Source: Clostridiales bacterium UBA3678
GTDB taxonomy: Bacteria > Bacillota > Clostridia > TANB77 > CAG-508
Assembly (NCBI GenBank): GCA_002372935.1
Contig: DFJF01000004.1
Coordinates: 117,468-181,467 of the forward strand
Direction of reading: 5' to 3'
Length of the DNA: 64,000 nt
Shown: piece after piece, positions 1-9,052 of the stretch
Numbering within the stretch: the stretch's first letter is position 1
Layout: the number at the start of each line of letters is the position of its first letter
The notes under the pieces: model-generated
Database searches by the model: none
What the model was told of the DNA's origin: nothing
Seen by the model: the letters and a program-made list of their open reading frames with translations, nothing else
Made by a program: the position numbers and the translations under genes

Positions 1-66
1 AAAAAGGGACGGTTCTTTTTCAAAAAAGAACCGTCCCTTTTTGAAAGAGAACCGTCCCCTTTTGAA
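1..66. repeat. Dispersed GGGACGGTTC palindromic repeat, copy 1
   Basis: Alternating arms GGGACGGTTCTTTTT and AAGAACCGTCCC separated by short A/T runs, with a third partial arm. The same unit recurs at 15,064-15,131 and 21,240-21,306, with a diverged form at 26,290-26,336. It lies just past the 3' end of ftsW and can fold into a strong hairpin with flanking T runs, so it may act as a terminator. The left edge is cut by the window. Confidence 0.85.
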
Positions 67-68
67 AG

Positions 69-1196
69 TTAATCTACCTTGTTTCCAGCTCTTGAAATAT
101 TCAATAAAATTCCCATCTCACATAATAACAAAAATAATGCTGTTCCTCCATAGCTAAAGAATGGAAGTGGCATACCAGTAGCAGGCATAGATGATGTAAC
201 AACTGCAATATTTATTATAACTTGTATAGCAATTAATGATGTTATTCCAACTGCTAATAAACTTCCAAACATATCTGGTGCTTTCATTGCAATTAAAACC
301 CCTCTCCAAATTAAAATTGCAAATAATATTATTACAAAAACACATCCTGCCCATCCTAATTCTTCTGCTAGAACCGAAAATATAAAATCATTTTGTGGCT
401 CTGGTAAATACAAATATTTTTGTTTACTTTGACCAAGTCCTAATCCAAATAGACCTCCTGATCCTATTGCATATAGACTCTGTATTACTTGCCAGCCATC
501 ACCTAACTTATCTTGCCAAGGATCTAAAAATGTTACTACTCTTTTTAATCTATATGAAGATTTTACTATTAACACTCCTATTACAGGAACTCCAATAATT
601 AATCCTGACATAAATAATTGACTAAATTTGCAACCAGCAACTATCATCATTACCAAACAAATTCCACTTATAACAAGTGTTGCACTCATATGTGGTTCTA
701 ATAACAACAGACCTGCTATTGGTGCTATCCATAAAATATGTTTTACTAAACCTTTCCAAAATTTTGGTAATTCTTCTCTATCTTTTGTCAATAATCCAGC
801 ATAAAAAATAATCATAAATAATTTTACAAATTCTGATGGCTGAAATGATTGACCACCTATGTATATCCACCTCTTAGCACCATTGCTTGATGTTCCAATA
901 ACTAAAACTAGTGCTAATAAAATTATTGATAAAACATATACAAATTTATAGAATGATTTGTAAACTCTATAATTTATTTTTGAAATTATTCCCATCGCAA
1001 CTAACCCAGCAATCGCAAATATTGCCTGTTTTATAAAATATGTATAACTTGTTCCACTTTCTGCAAGTGATGTTGGTGAACTTGCAGAAAGTACCATTAT
1101 TAAGCCCAAAGATAATAATAGTAATATTGTGATTAATAATGTGTAATCTAATGGATTATTAAAAAAACTTACTTTCTTTTTATTAGTTTTTTTCAC
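69..1196 (-). CDS. ftsW: FtsW/SpoVE-type SEDS peptidoglycan glycosyltransferase
   Basis: A 375-residue polytopic protein of the SEDS family, which polymerises lipid II glycan strands at the division septum with a partner class B penicillin-binding protein. About ten hydrophobic segments are visible. SEDS hallmarks are GAKRWI and QPSEFVK (about residues 105-123) and the C-terminal MPLPFFSYGG loop. The start is GTG at 1196, preceded by GGGAG about 8 bases upstream. It is the last gene of a murE-mraY-ftsW unit. FtsW, RodA and SpoVE are hard to separate by eye; the dcw-type neighbours favour FtsW or SpoVE. Confidence 0.9.
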   Translation of the reverse strand: MKKTNKKKVSFFNNPLDYTLLITILLLLSLGLIMVLSASSPTSLAESGTSYTYFIKQAIFAIAGLVAMGIISKINYRVYKSFYKFVYVLSIILLALVLVIGTSSNGAKRWIYIGGQSFQPSEFVKLFMIIFYAGLLTKDREELPKFWKGLVKHILWIAPIAGLLLLEPHMSATLVISGICLVMMIVAGCKFSQLFMSGLIIGVPVIGVLIVKSSYRLKRVVTFLDPWQDKLGDGWQVIQSLYAIGSGGLFGLGLGQSKQKYLYLPEPQNDFIFSVLAEELGWAGCVFVIILFAILIWRGVLIAMKAPDMFGSLLAVGITSLIAIQVIINIAVVTSSMPATGMPLPFFSYGGTALFLLLCEMGILLNISRAGNKVD

Positions 1197-1248
1197 CTTT
1201 ATTCTCCCAAATAAATTTGGTTTCCTCCTCTCCTATTGTCTTTTGAAT

Positions 1249-2232
1249 CTATGCTACAGCAAAAATTCCAATTATACATACTAAAAGAGTAATTAAGGTA
1301 AATATAATAACTACTTTATTTTCACTCCACCCTGAAAGTTCAAAATGATGATGTAATGGAGCCATTTTAAATATTCTTTTACCCGTTTTCTTAAAATATA
1401 AAACCTGTATTATAACTGAAATTGTCTCTAGTATTGGTATTAAAGCTATTACTAATAATAGTAATGGAATTCTTAAATATAATGAAATACTTGAAATCAC
1501 TCCTCCTAAAAATAATGATCCTGTATCTCCCATAAAGACTTTTGCTGGATGTAAATTAAATATTAAAAATCCCAAAATGGCACCAATGACTATACTTCCA
1601 AATATAACTGCTTCTTCTTTTTTAAAAATTACTGCAATTGAAGTTAAACAAGTTATTATTATTATACTTACACTTGAAGATAATCCATCTATTCCATCTG
1701 TTAAGTTTATTGCATTTGTTGTTGCTAATATTACTAAAATTGCAAAAGGTATATAAATAAACAATGGTAAACTTATATATTTTTTCACAAATGGAATAAA
1801 GGTTCCTGTTCCTATATTTGAATATTTTACTATAAATAATGTATATGCAACAGATATTAATAATAAACCAAACATTTTATAACTAGGTTTTAATCCAACT
1901 GTATTTTTTAAAACCAATTTTTTAAAATCATCTATAAAGCCTATTAACCCAAAGCCTATCGTCAAACACAACATGGGTAAAAGATTTTTTACTATACTTG
2001 TTTCATATAGATTATTAAAATATATGTAAACACCTGTAACACATATAATTATTGAAATTATAAATATAATTCCACCCATTGTTGGTGTCCCCTGTTTTTT
2101 TAGATGAGACTCTGGTCCATCTTCTCTTTCTATCTGTCCTACTTTAATTTTTTTTAATATTGGTATAATTATAAGAGCTAATATAATTGTCACTATAAAT
2201 GAAATTATTAGCATTATCATTTGAGTTTTCAT
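1249..2232 (-). CDS. mraY: Phospho-N-acetylmuramoyl-pentapeptide transferase (MraY)
   Basis: A 327-residue integral membrane enzyme that transfers phospho-MurNAc-pentapeptide onto undecaprenyl phosphate to form lipid I. Visible motifs are NLTDGIDGL with the catalytic aspartates, FMGDTGSLFLGG, and the MAPLHHHFE histidine loop. There are about ten membrane segments. The gene starts 4 bases after the murE stop codon, so the two are co-transcribed; ftsW follows 52 bases on. The usual dcw genes murF and murD are not present between them. Confidence 0.96.
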   Translation of the reverse strand: MKTQMIMLIISFIVTIILALIIIPILKKIKVGQIEREDGPESHLKKQGTPTMGGIIFIISIIICVTGVYIYFNNLYETSIVKNLLPMLCLTIGFGLIGFIDDFKKLVLKNTVGLKPSYKMFGLLLISVAYTLFIVKYSNIGTGTFIPFVKKYISLPLFIYIPFAILVILATTNAINLTDGIDGLSSSVSIIIITCLTSIAVIFKKEEAVIFGSIVIGAILGFLIFNLHPAKVFMGDTGSLFLGGVISSISLYLRIPLLLLVIALIPILETISVIIQVLYFKKTGKRIFKMAPLHHHFELSGWSENKVVIIFTLITLLVCIIGIFAVA

Positions 2233-2236
2233 TTTC

Positions 2237-3715
2237 TTATCCCTTCTTATTAATATTTTTTATTATTTCTCTTATAATAGTTCTTTCATCAAAATCATAT
2301 TTTTTATCATTTATTTCTTGATACAACTCATGACCTTTTCCAGCTAAAACAACTATATCAGTCTTTTTTGCCATTTCTATTGCTTTTTTTATTGCTTCTT
2401 TTCTGTCAACAATAACTTCATATTTTCCTTTTGTCTTTTTTATTCCTTCTTCAATTTGATTAACAATTACCTGTGGATCCTCTGTTCTAGGATTATCAGA
2501 TGTTATTATTGTATAATCCGCAATTTTACCTGAGATTTCTCCCATTAGCGGGCGCTTTCTTGCATCTCTATCTCCACCACACCCAAATACACATATAACT
2601 TTGCCTTTTGTATAGCTTTTTACTGCTTTTAATATATTTTGCAAGCTTTCTGGAGTATGTGCAAAATCTATCATTATAGGAAGCTCTAATTTATTATCTA
2701 CCATTTCTGACCTTCCTGGCACCTTCACTTTCAATAAAGCATCTTTAATAATCTCTGGATCTACTCCTATTTTCTTACATATACAAATAGCTACTAATGC
2801 ATTATATACAGTGAATCTTCCAGGTATATCTACTTTTACTCTTTCATTTCTATCTGATAATTTTACTTTAAAGTCTACAGAAGAATTTGTAATTGTAATA
2901 TCTTTTGCAATTACTTCTCCTGGATTATCAATTCCATATCTTGTTATTTCACTATCTGGAAACATTGATGGAATTTTTGCACCATACAAATCATCAATAT
3001 TTACAAATCCAGTTTTGCACATTTTGAATAATTTTAATTTAGATTCAAAATAATCTTTAGTATTTGGATGTTCTTTTGCACTTATATGGTCTTCTGATAA
3101 ATTTGTAAATACTACCATATCAAAATCACACCCATCAACTCTATGTAATTTAAGACTTTGTGAAGATACTTCCATTACTACATATTCTGTTCCTTGTTCT
3201 ACCATTTTTGAAAAAATCTTTTGAAGCTCTAAACTTTCTGGAGTAGTTCTTTCACTATCTTCTATTTTTTCACCATTAATATATACTGCAACTGTGCCTA
3301 TAAGTCCTACTTTTTTTCCAGCTTTTTCTAATATATCTTTTATCATGTATGTTGTTGTAGTCTTTCCTTTTGTACCTGTAATACCTATTAATTTAAATTT
3401 TTTTGATGGATTTTCATAAAAATTACTTGAAGCTATTGCTAAAAATTCTCTTGTATTTTTTGCAACAATTATAGTAATATTTGATAATTTGCTTATTAAT
3501 TCTTTGTTAATTTTCTCTACTACAACAGCTATTGCACCATTTTTCACCGCTTCTTCTATATATTGGTGCCCATCAAAACTAAATCCTTTTATTGCTACAA
3601 ATATATAACCAGGTTGTACTTTTTTAGAATTACTTTCAATTCCTATTATATCTTGTTCTAGATCTCCTTTTGCTTTTAAATTTTCTATTCCTATTAAGAT
3701 ATTTTTAAGCTTCAT
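2237..3715 (-). CDS. murE: UDP-MurNAc-L-Ala-D-Glu:meso-diaminopimelate ligase (MurE)
   Basis: A 492-residue cytoplasmic Mur ligase that adds the third stem-peptide residue. The ATP loop GTKGKTTTT is at 114-122. The DNPR motif at 407-410 and a later GKGHE are the known determinants for recognising meso-diaminopimelate, so the wall is inferred to be DAP type. All three Mur-ligase domains are present at the usual length. It is the first peptidoglycan gene of the murE-mraY-ftsW unit. A second, divergent MurE-like protein is encoded at 16,744-18,270. Confidence 0.95.
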   Translation of the reverse strand: MKLKNILIGIENLKAKGDLEQDIIGIESNSKKVQPGYIFVAIKGFSFDGHQYIEEAVKNGAIAVVVEKINKELISKLSNITIIVAKNTREFLAIASSNFYENPSKKFKLIGITGTKGKTTTTYMIKDILEKAGKKVGLIGTVAVYINGEKIEDSERTTPESLELQKIFSKMVEQGTEYVVMEVSSQSLKLHRVDGCDFDMVVFTNLSEDHISAKEHPNTKDYFESKLKLFKMCKTGFVNIDDLYGAKIPSMFPDSEITRYGIDNPGEVIAKDITITNSSVDFKVKLSDRNERVKVDIPGRFTVYNALVAICICKKIGVDPEIIKDALLKVKVPGRSEMVDNKLELPIMIDFAHTPESLQNILKAVKSYTKGKVICVFGCGGDRDARKRPLMGEISGKIADYTIITSDNPRTEDPQVIVNQIEEGIKKTKGKYEVIVDRKEAIKKAIEMAKKTDIVVLAGKGHELYQEINDKKYDFDERTIIREIIKNINKKG

Positions 3716-3731
3716 AAATTTTCACCTTCCT

Positions 3732-4841
3732 TTAATTTACTACATGATATATTTTACATACAGTTTTTCCGCCTTTTGAATATGTATTTAATTTTATAGT
3801 ATATTTTTTGTTATTCTTAAATTTTAAATTTTTACTTCCATAAGAAACTGTTGCATCATTTCCGCTAGTCGTATATGAAACTGCTTTACTATGAGTATGT
3901 CTTTCTACTATTTTCAAACCTGCTTTTCTAGCAGCCTGGAATAATGTTGTACTTACCTGGCATACTCCTCCTCCAGAACCTAAAACACTTTTATGATTTA
4001 CAAATATTATTGCATCTTTGAATCCTCTTGACTTACTTGCAGGTCCCACAATTTTAAACCAGTTGAATGTCTGCCCTGGCTTTAGCACTGTTCCGTTAAT
4101 TTTTTTACTTGCAAGATTTAAATTCCAATTTCTGGCTGAACCACTTTTAGGTGAATTAAGAGTTATTTTAGCAACAAGACCTGTATTTGCTTTTGGACTA
4201 CCATATTTTTTACAAAGCCTTTGTCCTCCTATTTCAACATAAGCTCTTATCTTAAAATAATATGTTCTATTTGGATTTAATCCACTTTTTCTATATGAAG
4301 TTATTTTATTATTTGTAATAGTTTTTATTCTTGTATATTTTCCATTTTCAGATGTAGACATATATATTCTATATCCTGATGCTAAACTATCTTTATTCCA
4401 AGTAATTGTGGCTTTTGTGAAATTATAGTTCATTATTATGCTTTTTATTTGTGTCTTTTTAGGTGCAATATAAAAATATCTTGTTACTTTACCTGTATAG
4501 TCACCTATTCCTGTAATTAAAACTTTTGCTTTTCCAGGCTTTACATTATTTGAATATGTAATTTCGTAGTCCTTATTTTGAGTTAATTTCTTTTTTCCAT
4601 CATATATTTTAACTTCTGCTTCTTTTCTTCTTCCATCATATGTATGTATATAAGCACTAACTTTAATTTTTAATTTATATATTTCTTTTGTCACTTTTTC
4701 CTCTGACTCACTTGTTTTTGTAGTAGTATTATTGTTATAAACATCTTCTGCATATACTCTTCCATATGATAATGCAAATATTTGCATTATAATTGTTAAT
4801 ATTAAAATTAAACTTATTTTTACTTTTCGTATTTTTTTCAT
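3732..4841 (-). CDS. Exported VanW-domain protein with a fibronectin III-like module
   Basis: A secreted or membrane-anchored protein of 369 residues. An N-terminal signal-like hydrophobic segment is followed by a domain with GDYTGKVT, then a fibronectin III-like module (SGYRIYMSTS, RTYYFKIRAY), then a C-terminal VanW domain with the marker NWFKIVGPAS and GGGVCQVSTTLFQAA. VanW occurs in vancomycin-resistance clusters and in many clostridial surface proteins, but its activity is unknown. I use the ATG at 4841 rather than one 51 bases upstream because GAAAGG lies just before it. It ends 16 bases before murE begins, so read-through into murE is likely. Confidence 0.85.
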   Translation of the reverse strand: MKKIRKVKISLILILTIIMQIFALSYGRVYAEDVYNNNTTTKTSESEEKVTKEIYKLKIKVSAYIHTYDGRRKEAEVKIYDGKKKLTQNKDYEITYSNNVKPGKAKVLITGIGDYTGKVTRYFYIAPKKTQIKSIIMNYNFTKATITWNKDSLASGYRIYMSTSENGKYTRIKTITNNKITSYRKSGLNPNRTYYFKIRAYVEIGGQRLCKKYGSPKANTGLVAKITLNSPKSGSARNWNLNLASKKINGTVLKPGQTFNWFKIVGPASKSRGFKDAIIFVNHKSVLGSGGGVCQVSTTLFQAARKAGLKIVERHTHSKAVSYTTSGNDATVSYGSKNLKFKNNKKYTIKLNTYSKGGKTVCKIYHVVN

Positions 4842-4989
4842 TTTTTTACCTTTCCCTTCTATAAAACCATAAAGATAATAAAAATTCAACAACCATTTTC
4901 TAGCTTTTGTACATTATATTTTATAACATAAATATATTATCATATTTAAAAAATATTAACAAGTATTTTGTGAATTTTTTTAATTTCTA

Positions 4990-5018
4990 TAGACAAATTT
5001 TGTAAATTATGATAGTAT
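4990..5018 (+). promoter_or_regulatory. Putative sigma-A promoter for the 5063 gene
   Basis: TAGACA (4990-4995) and TAGTAT (5013-5018) are separated by 17 bases, 44 bases upstream of the start codon. The same TAGTAT -10 form is used at 12,214. Visual match only. Confidence 0.45.
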
Positions 5019-5062
5019 TACTATTAACAAAAGAAAAACAATAAAAAGAAAGGGTGTTTAAT

Positions 5063-5536
5063 ATGTTTAAAATAAAAAAAATTTCATTAATTGTTTTTGC
5101 AATATTTTTTATATTTTTTAATACAAAGTGTTTTGCAATAGATGCTAATCAACTTACATCTAATCCAGATAATCCTACAAATGGCGTGGTATCTCAAGAT
5201 AATAACAGTTCAAATTCAACCACTAATCCTAATAATGATACTGTAAATGCTAATACTATAAATTCTACGGAAAATTCTACATCTAATAATTCTATTTCTA
5301 CTGATACAGATAATTCTGTTTCATCATCAGATTATTCAAATTCAAATGTACCATTTTCTAACTCATCTACAGCTTCAACCTCTAATTCTTCAAATGATAA
5401 TCAATCTACAGTTGTAAGTGGAGTTAGTTCAGTTTCAAATGCTTCTACATTTACAAATGTATTAAATATTGTTTTGGTTGTTGTTGGAGTATTATTAATT
5501 TTATTAGCAATTGCAATATTAATAAGATTACATTAA
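5063..5536 (+). CDS. Low-complexity Ser/Asn/Thr-rich exported protein with C-terminal membrane anchor
   Basis: About 157 residues. A lysine-led signal peptide ends near CFA-ID. About 100 residues follow consisting almost wholly of Ser, Asn, Thr and Asp, and then a single hydrophobic helix with a short basic tail (IRLH). I see no catalytic domain; the shape suggests a membrane-tethered surface spacer. I chose the ATG at 5063, which has AAAGGG just upstream, over the GTG at 5054. Function unknown. The next gene has the same three-part layout. Confidence 0.7.
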   Translation: MFKIKKISLIVFAIFFIFFNTKCFAIDANQLTSNPDNPTNGVVSQDNNSSNSTTNPNNDTVNANTINSTENSTSNNSISTDTDNSVSSSDYSNSNVPFSNSSTASTSNSSNDNQSTVVSGVSSVSNASTFTNVLNIVLVVVGVLLILLAIAILIRLH

Positions 5537-5555
5537 TATAACATAAAAAATTTTT

Positions 5556-5586
5556 AAAAAATCTCTTTAAAAGGGATTTTTTTCAT
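5556..5586 (+). terminator. Rho-independent terminator
   Basis: AAATCTCTTT pairs with AAAGGGATTT (one G-T pair) and is followed by a T run, 20 bases after the stop codon at 5536. Confidence 0.7.
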
Positions 5587-5752
5587 TTTTAAATTTGTAT
5601 ATTTTTTTCAAAAAAATTAATAATATTAATAGATGTTTTAATTCTCGAAAATCTTTTACCTTGCCTGAAATTTAAGATTTGGAATCTGTGAATTAAAACA
5701 AATAATTTCATTTTAAAAAACATGAGATATTTTATCTCGGAAAGGATCAAAG

Positions 5753-6274
5753 ATGAAAAATAAAATTTTTTATAGTATATTAATATTATTAACAATTTTA
5801 TTATTTTTTACAACATATAGTTTCGCAACAGAGAATATGATAAAAAATGCTACAAACAATGTAAAAAATGCAATGAATGAAGCTGGAAATAAAGTTCAAG
5901 ATGCTGCAAACAATGTACAAAATAATGCACAAAATATGATGAATAGAGATGAAAACAAAATTGATAATGCTACAAATAATGCACAAAACACAATGAATGG
6001 AGTTGGAAATAATGTCAGAAATACAGCAGGAAACATGACAAATGGTGTAAAAGATACAGTTCAAAATACCAATACTGATATGGGTAGAGTAACAACAGAT
6101 AATAATTACAATGCTACAAGAACAGCAACTACAAATGATAATATCAAATTTTTGGGATTAACATATACTGCTTGGGTTTGGATGATAATTGCTCTAGCTG
6201 CAATTGGTATTGGAATATTGGTTTATTCTTATGCTGCACAAAATACTCGTCATTCTAAAAATTATAATGAGTAA
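5753..6274 (+). CDS. Exported repeat-rich protein with C-terminal membrane segment
   Basis: A 173-residue protein with a signal-like N-terminus (cleavage near SFA-TE). A stretch of degenerate 11-residue-like repeats of the type NATNNVKNAMNEAGNKVQDA follows, as in amphipathic or LEA-like helices, and then a C-terminal transmembrane helix around FLGLTYTAWVWMIIALA. The repeats carry conserved Asn and Met. Function unknown. A small hairpin GAGAT/ATCTC lies at 5724-5738, immediately before the ribosome site GGAAAGG, and could modulate initiation. Confidence 0.7.
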   Translation: MKNKIFYSILILLTILLFFTTYSFATENMIKNATNNVKNAMNEAGNKVQDAANNVQNNAQNMMNRDENKIDNATNNAQNTMNGVGNNVRNTAGNMTNGVKDTVQNTNTDMGRVTTDNNYNATRTATTNDNIKFLGLTYTAWVWMIIALAAIGIGILVYSYAAQNTRHSKNYNE

Positions 6275-6337
6275 TATTTACTTTTGTTAAAATTCATGCT
6301 AAAATTAAAATAAATATTTTGAAATTAGGTGAATTTA

Positions 6338-6806
6338 ATGGAAGGAAAAAAAGTAATTGCAAAAAATCCAACTGCTTATCATAATTATTCTATTGAAACT
6401 ACTATGGAAGCTGGAATCGTTTTATCTGGAACAGAAATAAAATCAATAAGAGCTCGGAAAAGTCAATTTAAAAGATAGTTATGCAAATATAAAAAATGGT
6501 GAATGTTTTGTATATGGAATCCACATCAGTCCTTACGAACATGGCAATATTTATAATAAAGATCCTTTAAGAGTTAGAAAATTACTTTTAAATAAAAGAG
6601 AAATTAACAAATTATTTGGAAAAATCAAACAAGATAGATTGTCTCTTATCCCAATTAGCTTATATTTTAAAGGTAATTTAATAAAATTAGAACTTGGGAT
6701 TGGTAAAGGCAAAAAAAATTATGATAAGCGTCAAGATATTGCAAAAAAAGATGCAGAACGCAGAATGCAAAAAGCTCTAAGAGTAAAAAGAGAAAGCAAC
6801 TTTTAA
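6338..6806 (+). pseudogene. smpB: smpB, tmRNA-binding protein gene with a one-base frameshift
   Basis: Translating from ATG 6338 gives a clear SmpB N-terminus (KNPTAYHNYSIE, GIVLSGTEIKSIRA). The frame then breaks after codon 39 and stops about 10 codons later. Skipping the C at 6455 restores SmpB to the end: GKVNLKDSYANI, GECFVYGIHISPYEHGN, LKLELGIGKGKK-like and a basic KRESNF tail, 155 residues in all, the normal length. SmpB binds tmRNA and rescues stalled ribosomes. The break is either a real lesion or a base-calling/assembly error; the intact reading of the other frame favours an error or a very recent mutation. No ssrA was seen in this window. Confidence 0.92.
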
Positions 6807-6828
6807 ATAAAGTTGCCTTCTTTTTTTA
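6795..6828 (+). terminator. Terminator overlapping the smpB stop
   Basis: GCAACTTT pairs with AAAGTTGC around the stop codon and is followed by a run of Ts at 6820-6828. It may also serve the convergent aldolase gene ending at 6832. Confidence 0.8.
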
Positions 6829-6831
6829 TTA

Positions 6832-7761
6832 CTATGCTTTATTGCTTGAACCAAATACATCTCTTATTTTATGTTGAACAGTTGCTTTTATTAATTCTCT
6901 TGCAGGTCCTAAATATTTTCTAGGATCAAATACGCTTGGTTCTTCTGCAAATTCTTTTCTTATTGCAGCTGTCATTGCAAGTCTTAAATCTGTATCAACA
7001 TTTATTTTTGAAACTCCTGAAAGTGAAGCTTGGTGAAGTATTTCATCAGGTACACCCTTTGCTCCAGGAATATCTGCTCCATATTTATTACATTGTTCTA
7101 CTAATTCTGGTATAACTGTTGAAGCACCATGTAAAACAATTGGTGTGTTTGGAATTCTATCTTTAACTTTTTGTAAAATATCAAATCTTAATTTAGCTTC
7201 TCCTTTAAATTTATATGCTCCATGGCTAGTTCCTATTGCAATTGCTAATGAATCACATCCTGTTCTTTTAACAAATTCTTCAGCTTGAGCTGGATCTGTA
7301 TACATAGCATCATCAGCTTTAACATTAACATCATCTTCTATACCTGCTAATTTTCCAAGTTCAGCTTCTACTACTACACCATGACTATGAGCATAATCTA
7401 CCACTTCTTTTGTAAGTCTTACATTTTCTTCAAAATCATATTTTGAGCCATCAAACATAACTGATGTAAATCCATTGTCTATACATAGTTTACATGTCTC
7501 AAAATCTGGGCCATGATCTAAATGTATTGCAAATGGAACTTCTGGATGTTCTTCCTCTGCTGCCTTTACCATTTTCATTAAATAATTTATTCTTGCATAT
7601 TTGATTGCACTTGATGAGGCTTGCATTATAACTGGTGCATGTTCTTCAGCAGCTGCATCCATTATAGCTTGTATAATTTCCATATTGTTAACATTAAATG
7701 CTCCTATTGCAAATCCCTCTCTCATTGATTTTTCAAACATTTCCTTTGTTGTTACTAACAT
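6832..7761 (-). CDS. fba: Class II fructose-bisphosphate aldolase
   Basis: A 309-residue zinc-dependent glycolytic aldolase that interconverts fructose-1,6-bisphosphate with DHAP and glyceraldehyde-3-phosphate. HLDHG at about 80-84 holds the catalytic Asp and a zinc histidine. GTSHGAYKF and IVLHGAST contain the other metal and phosphate residues, and INVDTDLR is the phosphate-binding end. Of two in-frame ATGs I use 7761, 8 bases from AAGGA. It appears monocistronic with its own consensus promoter and a terminator shared with smpB. Confidence 0.95.
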   Translation of the reverse strand: MLVTTKEMFEKSMREGFAIGAFNVNNMEIIQAIMDAAAEEHAPVIMQASSSAIKYARINYLMKMVKAAEEEHPEVPFAIHLDHGPDFETCKLCIDNGFTSVMFDGSKYDFEENVRLTKEVVDYAHSHGVVVEAELGKLAGIEDDVNVKADDAMYTDPAQAEEFVKRTGCDSLAIAIGTSHGAYKFKGEAKLRFDILQKVKDRIPNTPIVLHGASTVIPELVEQCNKYGADIPGAKGVPDEILHQASLSGVSKINVDTDLRLAMTAAIRKEFAEEPSVFDPRKYLGPARELIKATVQHKIRDVFGSSNKA

Positions 7762-7794
7762 ATTTATCATCCTTTCTTGTTTACTTTTGGGTTA

Positions 7795-7823
7795 ATTATA
7801 TTCCAATTTTTTTCATTGGTCAA
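7795..7823 (-). promoter_or_regulatory. Strong sigma-A promoter for fba
   Basis: On the minus strand TTGACC, a 17-base spacer and a perfect TATAAT, about 34 bases upstream of the aldolase start. Confidence 0.85.
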
Positions 7824-7855
7824 GCATTAATTTCTCTTTTCTATATCAATCCAAT

Positions 7856-9052
7856 TTATTCTTTTTGTCTTTCGTTTTCTTTTTCTTTTGTTTTACCAAA
7901 TTCGCCCTGTATATGACCATAACCCATGTTTGTAGTGATATCTGTAGTATTTTCTAAATGTTCTTTTGCCTTTATCTCTTTTTCTGAATATTTTCCAGAT
8001 AGCTCTTTTTCTTCAAGATTAAATGGTATAGATATTTTAGATCTTATAGTCATAAATAATGGTTCTTTTTCAATTTTTGATACAATTTTTTTGCTATTTA
8101 TGTCTATAGCAATATTTATATATTTTATTGCTATATCTTTTTTTCCTTTCATAATATTTATTTTAGAAAGTTCAAAATAACAATCTGCACTTAAATCTTC
8201 ATCAGATAAAACCTGTTCAAAATAAAGTTCAGCTTTATCTAAATCCTTATATAATAATGCAATTTCTGCTAAATAATATTTTGCATTATATGCTAAATAA
8301 TTTAATTCTGTAGCTTTTTCATAACAATTTTTGGCATTTTTAAAATCATTTAACATTGTATATACAATTCCCAAATTATAATTTAATTCATAATTTACAG
8401 GATTATATTTTAGTGCTTCCATATAAACCATTGCTGCCTCTTTGTATTCATCTTTTTCTATTAATAAATCTGCTAAAACCATAGAGGCATTAATATAGTC
8501 GGGTTTTTTTGCAAGTAATTTATTAAGCATTTCTATTGATTCCTGTTTTCTGTCTAAATCTATTAAAAAATTTGCAACTTTATAATAAGAATCATAATCT
8601 TGTTTGTTAATGTCAATACATTGAACATATTCATCCATTGACTTTCTTATTCCGCCCTCTTTTTCATAAATTTTTGCAAGTTTTTTATGAATATCATAAT
8701 TTTGTGGATATTTTTCTTCAATACTTATAAGTATATTTTTTGCTGATTTATAATTTCCAAATGCTATATATATATCTGCCCTAAGAGATTTTAATCTTAA
8801 AAATATATTTATATTCTTTTTTTCTAATAAAATGATAATTATTGGTAACAATATTGACATAAAAATTATTAAAAATGTTACCCAAATTTGAAGTTTCAAA
8901 TTTAAAACTAATGCAACAAAATCAATTGCAATTCCTAATGCTTCTATTGCAAGTACCATAACATAACTCGTATCATTATTTTTTATCATCTTGAAAAAAA
9001 TAATTGCAAATAAAATTATTGACAATATTATAAAAATTAATTGTTCTATCAT
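7856..9052 (-). CDS. Membrane-anchored TPR-repeat protein
   Basis: A 398-residue protein. Residues 1-80 hold about three hydrophobic helices. The rest is a string of six or seven tetratricopeptide repeats with recurrent pattern residues (for example VNYELNYNLGIVYTMLNDFK and LAYNAKYYLAEIALLYKDLD), ending in a charged, probably disordered tail. TPR arrays are protein-binding scaffolds; a cytoplasmic TPR face is inferred. The partner is unknown. The only good Shine-Dalgarno (GGAGGAC at 9085-9091) lies 32 bases from the ATG, with a small TTAGC/GCTAA hairpin between them. Confidence 0.75.
   Translation of the reverse strand: MIEQLIFIILSIILFAIIFFKMIKNNDTSYVMVLAIEALGIAIDFVALVLNLKLQIWVTFLIIFMSILLPIIIILLEKKNINIFLRLKSLRADIYIAFGNYKSAKNILISIEEKYPQNYDIHKKLAKIYEKEGGIRKSMDEYVQCIDINKQDYDSYYKVANFLIDLDRKQESIEMLNKLLAKKPDYINASMVLADLLIEKDEYKEAAMVYMEALKYNPVNYELNYNLGIVYTMLNDFKNAKNCYEKATELNYLAYNAKYYLAEIALLYKDLDKAELYFEQVLSDEDLSADCYFELSKINIMKGKKDIAIKYINIAIDINSKKIVSKIEKEPLFMTIRSKISIPFNLEEKELSGKYSEKEIKAKEHLENTTDITTNMGYGHIQGEFGKTKEKENERQKE

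Noticed and set aside
1..66. CRISPR array from the GGGACGGTTC repeats
   Set aside because: The units are palindromic, single-locus clusters of two or three arms without unique spacers of constant length.
5587..5752. Riboswitch upstream of the 5753 gene
   Set aside because: I compared it by eye with common classes (c-di-GMP, preQ1, fluoride types) and found no conserved core. Only a short 5-bp hairpin remains.
6449..6480. Programmed ribosomal frameshifting in smpB
   Set aside because: There is no slippery heptamer, stop-codon pause or following structure at the shift point, and the family does not use frameshifting. An extra base is simpler.
6807..6831. tmRNA (ssrA) next to smpB
   Set aside because: Only a terminator lies between smpB and the aldolase gene; no tRNA-like ends or tag reading frame.
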